Counted from the first letter of the stretch, positions 26,937-35,641 are shown. The stretch: 64,000 nt of DNA from Candidatus Microsaccharimonas sossegonensis (GCA_004100325.1 SCKX01000001.1:665453-729452), one strand, 5' to 3'. Numbers and translations: made by a program. Notes: generated from the letters alone by a model not told the origin.

Positions 26937-27030
26937 TTCCTCATTATAGCAAAAACAGCGTATTTTGAGCTGTTTGTTACATATACCAAAAAACAGTTGA
27001 ACCCATAAGCTAAACGGTATAATTACAAGT

Positions 27031-28848
27031 ATGGCAAGTGAGAAAAAGATAAAGCGTAAGCACCAGCGTATACCCGTCAGCCAAGAACAGCTACGCAAGA
27101 CACAGGCGATAGTAGACGCTAGCCTTAAAGATAACCCAGATATGTTTAACTTGCCCGTGAGTAAGCACAGTGTAGAGCTACTAACCGACTATTTTGTTAA
27201 AACGAAAGCCGATACAACTCGCATATTGCCGAAAGAAAAACGCCGTTATGTTATCTACTGTCGTAAATCTACCGACGACGAAAGTAAGCAAGTCCGTTCA
27301 CTCGACGACCAAGAAAAAGAGTGTCTAGAGCTTGCCGAACAACTCGATATTAAAGTGCGAAAAGAGGACATTTTTAGAGAAAGTGCGTCAGCTAAAAAGT
27401 CAGGCAAACGCCCGATATTCGACCATATCATAGAGGGCTTTCAGACAAACAAATATCACGGCTTACTAACGTGGTCGCCCGACCGTTTGTCTCGCAATAT
27501 GAAAGAGGGTGGTGAGATTATCGAGCTTGTCGATTTAGAGCGTATACAGGACTTGCACTTTAAGACGTACCAGTTTGAGAACACGCCAAACGGCAAGATG
27601 TTACTCGGTATTCTGTTTGCGACCTCCAAGCAATATAGCGATAAGTTGTCCGTCGATGTAAATAGGGGTATTACAGGTAATATCACGGAGGGTAAATATA
27701 ACGGGAGCGTCAAAAAGGGCTATTATGCCAACCCCGACACGGGCTATTTTGAACCCGACAGCCTCAACTGGCACCTCATACGTCGAGCGGTCGTTATGCG
27801 AGCTTACGAGGGCAAAACAAACCAGCAGATAGCCGATTGGTTGAACGCCTCGCATTTGAGTGTTCGCCGAAACCGAGACGATACGCCAAAGCTAGCCAAA
27901 ATGAGCAAGAAAACCGTTGGCGATACGTTTGCCGACCCGTTTTATTGCGGTGTCTATCACTATGGCGAGCGTATAGCCAACCTCAACGAGCTGTACGACT
28001 TTATGCCACTTATGACCACTGACGAGTATGTAACTATCAACAGAGCGACCGCAGACACCTTTAACGAGAAGTACGTTGGTCGAGCTACCAAGTCCACTAA
28101 ACTCGATTTTGGCGTACTCCGAGAAAAAGTCATTTGCGATTATTGTGATACGGTTATGGAGTTTCAGCGTCAGCTTATTAAAAAGGGCAAAAACAAAGGA
28201 AGTTATACTATTCGCTACTACTGCCGTAACCGAGCGAGTTGTGAGCGACACCTCAAGAAAGACGAGTGTATAGCTAAGTATGGCAAGGTGCTACCGAAAA
28301 GCGTCAGGCTCAAAACTATCGCTCCAGCTATCGAGGACACGCTACGCCACTTAACCAAGAATACCGTCGAGGCTCACAAGCGGTATATTGAACGCCTGGA
28401 GCAACAAATTATCGTCGATAAAGCCATAGCCGAGCGTAAGCTACGCCAAGCGACTAGCGACGTAAAGAAACAGCAAGTCGAGTACGACAAGTATCTCAAT
28501 CTACACCTCAACCATACGTCAGACTACAATAAGTATCACAAGGGTAAGCTAGAGCAAACAGAGACACTGCTAAACGCCTACCGAGCAACACAAGAGCAAT
28601 CCAAGAAAGATTTAGCAAAACTGAAAGAGCCGTTGCCAACCCGTGAGCAGTTTGTTGAACTCGTCAATTCGTATCTTAAAATCGCCACTACTACACAAGA
28701 TTTGGTTGAGGAGGATGCAGTGTATAACGAAGTCGTGTTGAACCTCCGAGTTCGAGACGATGTTGTATCTGTTATAAAGCTAAATCCACCATACGATTTG
28801 ATGGTGGATTTAGAGAAAATTACATTTGGTGCGCGCGAGAGGACTTGA
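27031..28848 (+). CDS. Large serine recombinase (integrase)
   Basis: 605 residues. N-terminal resolvase domain with catalytic Ser in YCRKSTDD (~80) and the DRLSRN block; recombinase domain (LIRRAVVMRAYEGKTNQQIADWLN, read in parts); zinc ribbon (CDYC ... YYCRNRASC); long coiled coil; typical of phage- and ICE-type large serine integrases. An extra ~65-residue basic N-terminus precedes the resolvase fold. TATAAT, 7 nt, ATG. The stop codon lies 22 nt inside tRNA-Leu(CAG), convergent, which marks the island end. No second att copy was found by eye. Confidence 0.93.
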   Translation: MASEKKIKRKHQRIPVSQEQLRKTQAIVDASLKDNPDMFNLPVSKHSVELLTDYFVKTKADTTRILPKEKRRYVIYCRKSTDDESKQVRSLDDQEKECLELAEQLDIKVRKEDIFRESASAKKSGKRPIFDHIIEGFQTNKYHGLLTWSPDRLSRNMKEGGEIIELVDLERIQDLHFKTYQFENTPNGKMLLGILFATSKQYSDKLSVDVNRGITGNITEGKYNGSVKKGYYANPDTGYFEPDSLNWHLIRRAVVMRAYEGKTNQQIADWLNASHLSVRRNRDDTPKLAKMSKKTVGDTFADPFYCGVYHYGERIANLNELYDFMPLMTTDEYVTINRATADTFNEKYVGRATKSTKLDFGVLREKVICDYCDTVMEFQRQLIKKGKNKGSYTIRYYCRNRASCERHLKKDECIAKYGKVLPKSVRLKTIAPAIEDTLRHLTKNTVEAHKRYIERLEQQIIVDKAIAERKLRQATSDVKKQQVEYDKYLNLHLNHTSDYNKYHKGKLEQTETLLNAYRATQEQSKKDLAKLKEPLPTREQFVELVNSYLKIATTTQDLVEEDAVYNEVVLNLRVRDDVVSVIKLNPPYDLMVDLEKITFGARERT

Positions 28849-28913
28849 ACCTCCACGTCCTTGCGGACACTAGCACCTGAAGCTAGCGCGTCTACCAATT
28901 CCGCCACGCACGC
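28827..28913 (-). tRNA. tRNA-Leu(CAG)
   Basis: 87 nt with encoded CCA. Acceptor GCGTGCG pairs with CGCGCGC; anticodon loop TTCAGGT between CTAGC/GCTAG gives CAG; long variable arm as in tRNA-Leu. Its 3' end overlaps the recombinase 3' end. Transcript would begin ~29025 and includes two copies of its own 5' half before the tRNA. Confidence 0.95.
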
Positions 28914-29019
28914 ATTTGTGTCATGTGCGCTTGCGCGTCTACTCATATTTCGACCGCCACGCACGCATTTGTGTCATGTGCGCTTGCGCGTCTACTCATA
29001 TTTCGACCGCCACGCGCGC
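28914..29019 (-). repeat. Two tandem degenerate copies of the tRNA-Leu(CAG) 5' half
   Basis: Two 53-nt units (28967-29019, 28914-28966), identical but for one base. Each starts GCG(C/T)GCGTGGCGG, has an enlarged D-loop (TCGAAATATGA) and then GTAGACGCGC as in the tRNA, then non-tRNA sequence; each abuts the next unit exactly. Confidence 0.9.
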
Positions 29020-29031
29020 ATACACCCAAAA

Positions 29032-29040
29032 ATTATAGCA
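29032..29040 (-). promoter_or_regulatory. Promoter of tRNA-Leu(CAG)
   Basis: Extended -10 TGCTATAAT on the minus strand; predicted start ~29025, about 5 nt before the first 5'-half copy. Confidence 0.65.
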
Positions 29041-29042
29041 GA

Positions 29043-30641
29043 TTACGCGACGAAATCAGAGGCATCATACGACGAGCGAAGTGCTGCAACCAGGCTTCGA
29101 ACGTCATTTTTTTGCTTGACGCCAGGATTGAGTGTTCCAAAAGGATCAAAAATCGCTCGGACTTGTTCGTAAAGATGAGCTTCTGATTCGGTAATTGTCG
29201 ACCAGGCAGCATTTGCTTTCAAGCGTCCTTCCCCACCATCGCTGACAAATGCACCATCCGTTTTTGCTACCAATTCCGCATAATCGCTTATTAAACGAAA
29301 GAGTTTCTGTTTATCGCCTATCACATCTAGTTTTAACACGGGGTATGCATCAATCGTACCTGTTAAGACATTCACGGCAAGTGGCATTTCAATATGATGT
29401 TTCGTAGTCAGTTCAGCCAGTGCATCGGTGAATGCTTCGCGTCGGCCAGCTGGAACGAACGCACCGTCAATAATTGGCAGTGCAATGCGATCGTCTTCAC
29501 CAGCTCGTCGCAGCGAATCGCCAATCTCACGCACCGCTTCAAATTCATCGATTTGATGATCGGAAGAGTCTATCATGCTAACGTTTAACTTTTTTAAAAG
29601 TTTTCGCATCTTCTTGAGCTTACCAAGCTGTGCTCTATGACTGGCATCATTAAATTCAATATAAATGGCCGTACCAATCGATTCAACAGAACCAAGAAGA
29701 CTCGCCTGTGCACCCAGTTCGGCAGCACGTCGAAATAATTCACCATCAAATGTGCGTAGTACGGACGGTTTTAATTCGATTAAACGGTCGGAGATATCTC
29801 GCGCCATTGCCGCATTTTCTACTACAGCAACGGCAATCATCTGCTCATTATAAAACTGTGCCTTAAGGACGATCTCCGAAATAATACCGAGCGTCCCCTG
29901 ACTCCCCACAAAAAGTGGAGTTAAATCGAACGAGCCATCCTTTTCTTTGACAAGAGAAAGGCTCCTATACCCAGTGTTATCCCGGGTTGTATCGGCTGCA
30001 AGTTGTTTGATAAGCTCGCTATTATCCTCGATGAGTCCTTCAATCTTACGGTAAATTTCGCCTTCGAAAGTTTGGAGACCGAGTTTTTTATTGAGCTCGT
30101 GTTTACTTACGCGCCCTGTTTCAATCAAATCACCATTTGCGAGGACAATTTCGAGCTTTTCAACAGCTTTACTTATCTCTCCTTGATCACCCAACGCATT
30201 TGTTGCGATTGCACCGCCAATTGTACCGTAGCGTTCATTGTGAGGATAATTTGGCAGCGCCAATCCCTGCCATTTTAATGCGTTATTAAGTGTTTCAAAG
30301 GTTACACCTGGTTGTACTTGAATCAGGCGGTCTTTAGTGAGCAATGTTAAAATGTTATTGAGATGGGTCGTCATACTCACTACCACTCCCTTACCAATAG
30401 CAGCACCAGTTGCATCACTTCCCATGCCTCGTACCGTCAGACTCAGTGGATGACCCTTTTCAGCCAGCTGCCAAGAAAAACGAGCAACCTTACGAATATC
30501 ATTCGTAATACGAGGAAAGGCAATTATTTCTGGTGTGATTGTTAAGACACTTCCGTCACGACTATAGCGGCGACGCATTGCTTTTGAACTAGTTACCTCA
30601 CCAAGTAAATGCTCATTCAGATATACTGCAATTTTATTCAT
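29043..30641 (-). CDS. GlcD-type FAD-linked oxidoreductase
   Basis: 532 residues from ATG 30641 (MNKIAVYLNEH; upstream in-frame codons do not look coding and a TGCTATCAT box lies before this ATG). The FAD_binding_4 (PCMH) domain shows LTVRGMGSDATGAAIGKGVVV and RYGTIGGAIATNALGDQG; the C-terminal half matches the FAD-oxidase C domain. Such flavoproteins oxidise 2-hydroxy acids like D-lactate or glycolate; a substrate cannot be read from sequence. No Fe-S domain is attached. It lies between two tRNA-Leu genes. Confidence 0.85.
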   Translation of the reverse strand: MNKIAVYLNEHLLGEVTSSKAMRRRYSRDGSVLTITPEIIAFPRITNDIRKVARFSWQLAEKGHPLSLTVRGMGSDATGAAIGKGVVVSMTTHLNNILTLLTKDRLIQVQPGVTFETLNNALKWQGLALPNYPHNERYGTIGGAIATNALGDQGEISKAVEKLEIVLANGDLIETGRVSKHELNKKLGLQTFEGEIYRKIEGLIEDNSELIKQLAADTTRDNTGYRSLSLVKEKDGSFDLTPLFVGSQGTLGIISEIVLKAQFYNEQMIAVAVVENAAMARDISDRLIELKPSVLRTFDGELFRRAAELGAQASLLGSVESIGTAIYIEFNDASHRAQLGKLKKMRKLLKKLNVSMIDSSDHQIDEFEAVREIGDSLRRAGEDDRIALPIIDGAFVPAGRREAFTDALAELTTKHHIEMPLAVNVLTGTIDAYPVLKLDVIGDKQKLFRLISDYAELVAKTDGAFVSDGGEGRLKANAAWSTITESEAHLYEQVRAIFDPFGTLNPGVKQKNDVRSLVAALRSSYDASDFVA

Positions 30642-30705
30642 TTCCGTCCGCTTCCCTCTAACATTCGTATGCTTTGCATCTATGATAGCACAAGCAAGTT
30701 GGGTC

Positions 30706-30734
30706 GTGACAAACAATCTCGTCTCTGTTATAAT
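30706..30734 (+). promoter_or_regulatory. Promoter of tRNA-Leu(TAG)
   Basis: GTGACA (30706-30711), 17-bp spacer, TATAAT (30729-30734) with TGT in front (extended -10). Predicted start ~30741. Confidence 0.8.
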
Positions 30735-30744
30735 CCAGTGTAAT

Positions 30745-30800
30745 GCGCGCGTGGTGGATCTAGGTATGAGTAGACACGCTGCGTCGCAAAAAAAATATGT
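30745..30800 (+). repeat. Degenerate copy of the tRNA-Leu(TAG) 5' half
   Basis: 56 nt: GCGCGCGTGGTGGA, a changed and longer D-loop, GTAGACACGCT, then an A-rich tail directly joined to the tRNA. The segment TATGAGTAGAC is identical to that in the copies before tRNA-Leu(CAG). Confidence 0.9.
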
Positions 30801-30885
30801 GCGCGCGTGGTGGAATTGGTAGACACGCTAGCCTTAGGAGCTAGTGCTTTACGGCGTGAAGGTTCAAGTCCTTTCGCGCGCACCA
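30801..30885 (+). tRNA. tRNA-Leu(TAG)
   Basis: 85 nt with encoded CCA. Acceptor GCGCGCG/CGCGCGC; anticodon loop CTTAGGA between CTAGC and GCTAG gives TAG; class II variable arm. Followed at once by a terminator. Confidence 0.95.
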
Positions 30886-30922
30886 AATCAAAAAGCAGAT
30901 CGACTGGTCTGCTTTTTGATTT
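30885..30922. terminator. Terminator of tRNA-Leu(TAG), also usable by rsmD
   Basis: AAATCAAAAAGCAGA and TCTGCTTTTTGATTT form a 15-bp perfect stem with an 8-nt loop and T-rich flanks on both strands. Confidence 0.9.
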
Positions 30923-30973
30923 GGTTCTCGATAATAGCAAAAACTGAACCGAACTAACGAATAAAGAAGACGC

Positions 30974-31516
30974 CTAAGCGCCTTCTTTTCGGTAAAAGGC
31001 GATCGCCGCATTTCCGTAACTACGATTGTCCACCACAACAACTCCCGTTTCGGCCAGCGTCTCACTTCTACCTGGGTATGATAGTACCATAAGCCCATTA
31101 GGTTTTAATAGTCTAAACAATTCGGTAACTGTGGATAACTGCGGGTCATGATACGGTGGATCGGCAAAAATAATATCAAATTGCCGATGTGATGCTTTCG
31201 CCCAACTCGCAACCGGTGCTTTGACGAGTGTTGCATCACGTTCTACGCCAAGAAGCGCAATGTTGCTATTAATAATAGTTTGTGCAACCCGGTCACGCTC
31301 GATAAACGTGACTTTTCTTGCTCCACGGCTTAGAGCTTCAAGACCTAGCGCTCCACTTCCAGCAAATGCATCAAGCACTTCGGCATCTTTTAATTCAAAT
31401 CCAATTTTATTAAAAATAGCATTGCGTATGCGCTCTCCCATCGGATGCGTACGGTTGGTGCCAGAGCCTTCAATAATTCTCCCACCATACAGCCCGGAAA
31501 TTAAACGAACGTTCAC
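30974..31516 (-). CDS. rsmD: 16S rRNA (guanine966-N2)-methyltransferase RsmD
   Basis: 180 residues. RLISGLYGGRIIEG and THPMGERIRNAIFN match the RsmD N-terminus; VLDAFAGSGALGLEALSRG is SAM motif I and FADPPY the catalytic motif IV. It methylates G966 in the 30S P-site region. GTG start overlaps the upstream gene's TGA (GTGA). Last gene of a tyrS-recG-31513-rsmD run. Confidence 0.94.
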   Translation of the reverse strand: MNVRLISGLYGGRIIEGSGTNRTHPMGERIRNAIFNKIGFELKDAEVLDAFAGSGALGLEALSRGARKVTFIERDRVAQTIINSNIALLGVERDATLVKAPVASWAKASHRQFDIIFADPPYHDPQLSTVTELFRLLKPNGLMVLSYPGRSETLAETGVVVVDNRSYGNAAIAFYRKEGA

Positions 31517-32328
31517 TTTGTTTCCCTATTCATATCAAGAGACGTATGCCAACCTAGTACGACAGCACGGACAATGAGTGGTACGAGCTCCTCTCGAACA
31601 GCTTTGGCAAGCTGACGATTCCACCCATTCTTTGAGTATGTTTCATATGTTTCAAGCTTCACAACCTGCTGCATAATCTTTGCAAATGTTTTTGGATAGC
31701 CATCCTGTCGTAAAGCAAGTAGATCCGACTTTGTTATTTCAATGTTTCCAAACGTATTGCCTAGAATTGCTGTTGCGACACCGAATTCATACAGGAAATG
31801 ATTCATAAAAATACCGTGCTTCCCCCAATACTGCCAATTTTTTGACAACGTATCACGACGATTCTTACCTTTTATAATGTTTTTTTCGCGAACGCTGCTG
31901 CGTTCATGATGGGGCATGCCAAATAGCTCTTCAATTTTATCCGCTAAAGGATAGTGATGTGCCGGTGTGAGTCCGTCGACAATAGCATGCGCCATCCAGG
32001 CCGCTTCAAACGATGCCCGCTCCACATTTTTTTTCTTCAGTGCATGTGCCAGGTTGATTTGATGATCTTGAATCATTCGCATGACTTCGTTATCATATGC
32101 GAACGTTTCGGGCGCAATAAAATGCCATGGCTCGTCTACTGAAGGACTTTTTCTTTTAATGCCATCTGGTCCATTGTCTCCTTCAAAATGAAGAATATCT
32201 TTTGCCGTCGGAAAAAACTCTTTGCCAATAAGAAGGGGTTTTAGGTGTTGTCGTGCAATCCTATCAATTCGTTGATGGACACCAATGAATCGACCAGATT
32301 TTTTACCGTAGGTGGTTCCTGCATACAT
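31513..32328 (-). CDS. Helical protein resembling zinc-dependent phospholipase C
   Basis: 271 residues, all-helical in appearance, no signal peptide. Histidines and acids occur in a pattern like zinc-dependent PLC / S1-P1 nucleases: EPWHFIAPET, AWMAHAIVDGLTPAHHYP, and HFEGDNG. Those families hold three zinc ions with His/Asp/Trp ligands. The match is by motif layout only, and the normal secretion signal is absent, so activity is uncertain. It lies 31 nt after recG and overlaps rsmD by 4 nt, so it belongs to that operon. Confidence 0.6.
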   Translation of the reverse strand: MYAGTTYGKKSGRFIGVHQRIDRIARQHLKPLLIGKEFFPTAKDILHFEGDNGPDGIKRKSPSVDEPWHFIAPETFAYDNEVMRMIQDHQINLAHALKKKNVERASFEAAWMAHAIVDGLTPAHHYPLADKIEELFGMPHHERSSVREKNIIKGKNRRDTLSKNWQYWGKHGIFMNHFLYEFGVATAILGNTFGNIEITKSDLLALRQDGYPKTFAKIMQQVVKLETYETYSKNGWNRQLAKAVREELVPLIVRAVVLGWHTSLDMNRETK

Positions 32329-32359
32329 AGTGAAGTCTTAATTTGAAATACTCATGAAG

Positions 32360-34390
32360 TTAATTTAATGTTGTCAGACGCTGGTATTGCGTGACGTCAC
32401 GGTGTAGTTGATGATAGTGAAGCAGATCAGCCCCAGATTCAACAAATGCCTTGGCGGCTTTTTGTGTGCGTGCTATCAGTTTTGTATCTGCCAAGCTCGC
32501 CACTTGTAAGTTTAATTCACCGTGCTGTGCACGTCCATAGATTTCACCAGGACCACGAAGCCGCAAATCTACTTCTGCAAGGTAAAATCCATCGTTACTT
32601 TTTTCGACCTCTTTTAAGCGACGACTGGGAGTCTTCGATGAGCTCACCATTAAGTAGCAGTAACTTTGATGAGCACTTCGCCCCACCCGTCCACGGAGTT
32701 GATGGAGCTGCGCCAAGCCAAAATGGTCAGCATCTTCAATCAGAATAACAGTTGCGTTCGGAACATCAACACCAACCTCCACCACAGTTGTACTAACCAG
32801 GATGTCTATTTTACCCGCGGTAAATCGTTTCATTATTTCATTTTTTTCTGTGGCTGTCATTTTGCCATGAAGCAACCCGATCGTACGGTGTTTGAATTCT
32901 TTTTGATCGAGGCGTTTAAATTCAGCTTGAACACTTTTTAGTTCATTATCAGGATTGTTATCAATCAAGCTACAGATAACGTACGCCTGACGACCTTTAA
33001 TGAGCTGCGATTCGATCAAGCCATACAGCTGCATACGACTATTTGGAGACCAGATTTTCGTTGCAACTGGTGTGCGATTTTTAGGCAGTTCATTCAACAC
33101 CGATACATCTAATTCACCATAAACGGTCAACGCAAGGCTACGGGGGATGGGTGTCGCTGTCATCGCGAGAAGGTGCGGCATGTGTGCCGACTTTAAAAGC
33201 AGAGCGTGGCGCTGATTGACGCCAAATCGGTGCTGTTCATCGATCACAACAAACCCAAGCCGGTGAAAATTGACAGACGACTGAATTAACGCGTGTGTAC
33301 CGACAACCACATCGACATCACCTTTCTTAATAGCGTCGTACAGTGTTTGACGTGCTTTTCCCTTCACACTTCCTGTCAGCAGTCCAACTGTGACACCAAA
33401 TGGTGATAATAATGTACTCAAAGTCTGGGCGTGCTGCGTTGCCAAAATTTCCGTTGGCGCCATAACAGCAGTTTGAAAGCCTTCATGCGCCGCCTGTCTG
33501 GCGGCAAGTCCCGCGACAACCGTCTTGCCAGACCCAACATCACCCTGAAGTAACCGGTTCATTGGAACCTTTTTTTCAAAATCCTGTAAAATGTCCCAGG
33601 CGGCCCTTCGCTGAGCCCCAGTAAGTTCGAAGGGGAGTTTCAGGACAAATGCTTTTACGATAGTTCGATCAAAGTGAATACGCCAACCTCTTAATTTTTG
33701 ATTTTCAATCCGATTTAATTGACTAGCCAGCAGCAGTGCAAACAATTCTTCAAACCCAATTCGCTCCTTTGCCTTTGAAATATCATCAATTGCCTCGGGA
33801 AAATGTATTCCCAGTAAAGCATCGCTATGGCTAACCAGGTTTTCTGATTTTACAATTGATATTGGGAGTGTCTCTGGAACCATCGACATGAGGGGACGAA
33901 GTTCGTTCATGATCTTACGAACAAGCGTTGTTTTCAAGCCATGAATCGAACGATATATTGGCAATATCCGATCTGTATGTACGGGCATATCACTTACTTT
34001 TTCGGCGCTTGGGTTTGTCAGTTGATATTTGTTAAAGTTAAATTCAAACACTCCAGAGAAATAAAACTCCTCGCCAGATTTTAATTGGGTTTCACGATAC
34101 GGCTGATTAAACCAGACTGCCTGCAACTTGCCGGTTTCATCAGCAAGAGTCGCAGTCGTGATACGAAGGCCTCGTCGCACCGGACGGGTGGTAATCTTTT
34201 CGCAGCGTGCTTTGATTGTCATTTTTCCTGGATGAATATCGGCAATAGTAGTGACGTGTGAAAAGTCCTCGTACGCTCTGGGCAGAAAATGAATTAAGTC
34301 ATTGACCGTATGTAAGCCAGCTGCCTCAAACTCTGCAGCTGTTTTTTCGCCGATGCCCTTTATCTGTTGCAATGGCACATTAAGATTCAT
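32360..34390 (-). CDS. recG: ATP-dependent DNA helicase RecG
   Basis: 676 residues, normal length. N-terminal wedge/OB domain; helicase motifs GDVGSGKT (I), DEQHRFGVNQR (II, Walker B), MTATPIPRSLAL (III), QLHQLRGRVGRS (VI). It remodels stalled forks and Holliday junctions. 24 nt after tyrS on the same strand. Confidence 0.97.
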   Translation of the reverse strand: MNLNVPLQQIKGIGEKTAAEFEAAGLHTVNDLIHFLPRAYEDFSHVTTIADIHPGKMTIKARCEKITTRPVRRGLRITTATLADETGKLQAVWFNQPYRETQLKSGEEFYFSGVFEFNFNKYQLTNPSAEKVSDMPVHTDRILPIYRSIHGLKTTLVRKIMNELRPLMSMVPETLPISIVKSENLVSHSDALLGIHFPEAIDDISKAKERIGFEELFALLLASQLNRIENQKLRGWRIHFDRTIVKAFVLKLPFELTGAQRRAAWDILQDFEKKVPMNRLLQGDVGSGKTVVAGLAARQAAHEGFQTAVMAPTEILATQHAQTLSTLLSPFGVTVGLLTGSVKGKARQTLYDAIKKGDVDVVVGTHALIQSSVNFHRLGFVVIDEQHRFGVNQRHALLLKSAHMPHLLAMTATPIPRSLALTVYGELDVSVLNELPKNRTPVATKIWSPNSRMQLYGLIESQLIKGRQAYVICSLIDNNPDNELKSVQAEFKRLDQKEFKHRTIGLLHGKMTATEKNEIMKRFTAGKIDILVSTTVVEVGVDVPNATVILIEDADHFGLAQLHQLRGRVGRSAHQSYCYLMVSSSKTPSRRLKEVEKSNDGFYLAEVDLRLRGPGEIYGRAQHGELNLQVASLADTKLIARTQKAAKAFVESGADLLHYHQLHRDVTQYQRLTTLN

Positions 34391-34414
34391 ATTCCAATTT
34401 TCTATTTCAAATGA

Positions 34415-35641
34415 CTAGCGAACTAGAACGAAATTATTCTTGCCTTTTTTCACGAGTGAGATAGCGGTGATAGTGACATCTTCAGAAATCTTCTCTCCAT
34501 TAACAGATACTGCACCACTTTCAATTAAGCGGCGAGCATCACTATTGCTTGAGGCGAGGTTCGTCTTTACCAAGGCATCAATAAGAGATATTTCTTTTTT
34601 TTCAGTGGGGATTTCATCCGCCAAGACATCTAGGTCATCTTCAGTCAGCTCTGAAAACGATTGTCCGCCAAATAAGACATTCGTGACGCGTTCGACACTG
34701 GCGGTTCTCTCTACGCCGTGCACAATCTGTGTCACCTCGTGCGCCAATTTTTTTTGTGCTTCACGGCCACTTGGATTATCGGCCAGTTGCCGTTCCATTT
34801 CAAGAATTTCATCGTGGCTGAGCATCGTAAATATACGTGCGTAATCCGACGTTCCTTCATCGTCAGCGTTCAGCCAGAACTGGTAAAACTGAAATACGCT
34901 AGTTTTATTGGCGTCCAGCCATACCGCGCCATCTTCAGACTTACCGAATTTCTTGCCGGTTGCTCGGTTAATGACGAGAGGGGTCGAGTAGACATGTACT
35001 TCTTTTTTATCAATTCGACGAATAAGATCAACACCGGCAATAGAGTTTCCCCACTGGTCAGCACCACAGAGTTGAAGCTTGACACCATATTCACGGCTGA
35101 GGTGAAGAAAATCGTATCCTTGAATCAGTGCGTAGCTAAACTCAGCGTAACTTATACCCGAACCTTCTTCGCCAATGCGTGACTGGACGAATTCACGACC
35201 AAGCATTTGGCTCAGTGGGACATTTTTGCCGATAGTGCGAAGAAAATCAAGATAATTGATGTTCTTAAACCAATCATAATTATCAACGATTTCAAAGTTT
35301 TTTCCCGCAAAAACTTGTTTGTATTGCTCTATAATCGCAGCTTTATTACTAGCAATTTGTTCCATGGTTAAAAGTTTGCGCTCATCTTTCTTTCCATCTG
35401 GATCGCCGATCATGCCGGTTGCACCACCAACAAGAAGATATGCTTTGTGCCCAGCTTCAATAAAGTGTCGCACCATCATTGCAGCAGCAAGATTACCAAT
35501 CGTCATACTATCAGCCGATGGATCAACGCCCCAATAAAAAGAAATAGGACTGTTGTTATCATTAATGTCGAGGTCAGTCATAGCTGCGAAAGTCGTTTGA
35601 TTCACAAAACCACGCCACTGCAATTCTTCGGAAAGCCGCAT
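34415..35641 (-). CDS. tyrS: Tyrosyl-tRNA synthetase
   Basis: 408 residues. TyrRS-specific blocks: YAEFSYALIQGYDFLHL, CGADQWGNSIAGVDLI and KFGKS (KMSKS loop); C-terminal S4 domain (ARRLIESGAVSVNGEKIS). The class I HIGH motif, normally HIGH in ADSLHIGHL, reads TIGN (ADSMTIGNLAA), a form normal for TrpRS. Extended -10 TGCTATACT at ~35674 and AAGGAG ribosome site. The ~25-nt leader is too short for a T-box. Confidence 0.95.
   Translation of the reverse strand: MRLSEELQWRGFVNQTTFAAMTDLDINDNNSPISFYWGVDPSADSMTIGNLAAAMMVRHFIEAGHKAYLLVGGATGMIGDPDGKKDERKLLTMEQIASNKAAIIEQYKQVFAGKNFEIVDNYDWFKNINYLDFLRTIGKNVPLSQMLGREFVQSRIGEEGSGISYAEFSYALIQGYDFLHLSREYGVKLQLCGADQWGNSIAGVDLIRRIDKKEVHVYSTPLVINRATGKKFGKSEDGAVWLDANKTSVFQFYQFWLNADDEGTSDYARIFTMLSHDEILEMERQLADNPSGREAQKKLAHEVTQIVHGVERTASVERVTNVLFGGQSFSELTEDDLDVLADEIPTEKKEISLIDALVKTNLASSNSDARRLIESGAVSVNGEKISEDVTITAISLVKKGKNNFVLVR

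Noticed and set aside
28578-28964. Minus-strand open frame across tRNA-Leu(CAG) with the run VAELVDALASGAS
   Set aside because: This is the well-known spurious translation of a leucine tRNA gene plus antisense of the recombinase; not a protein.
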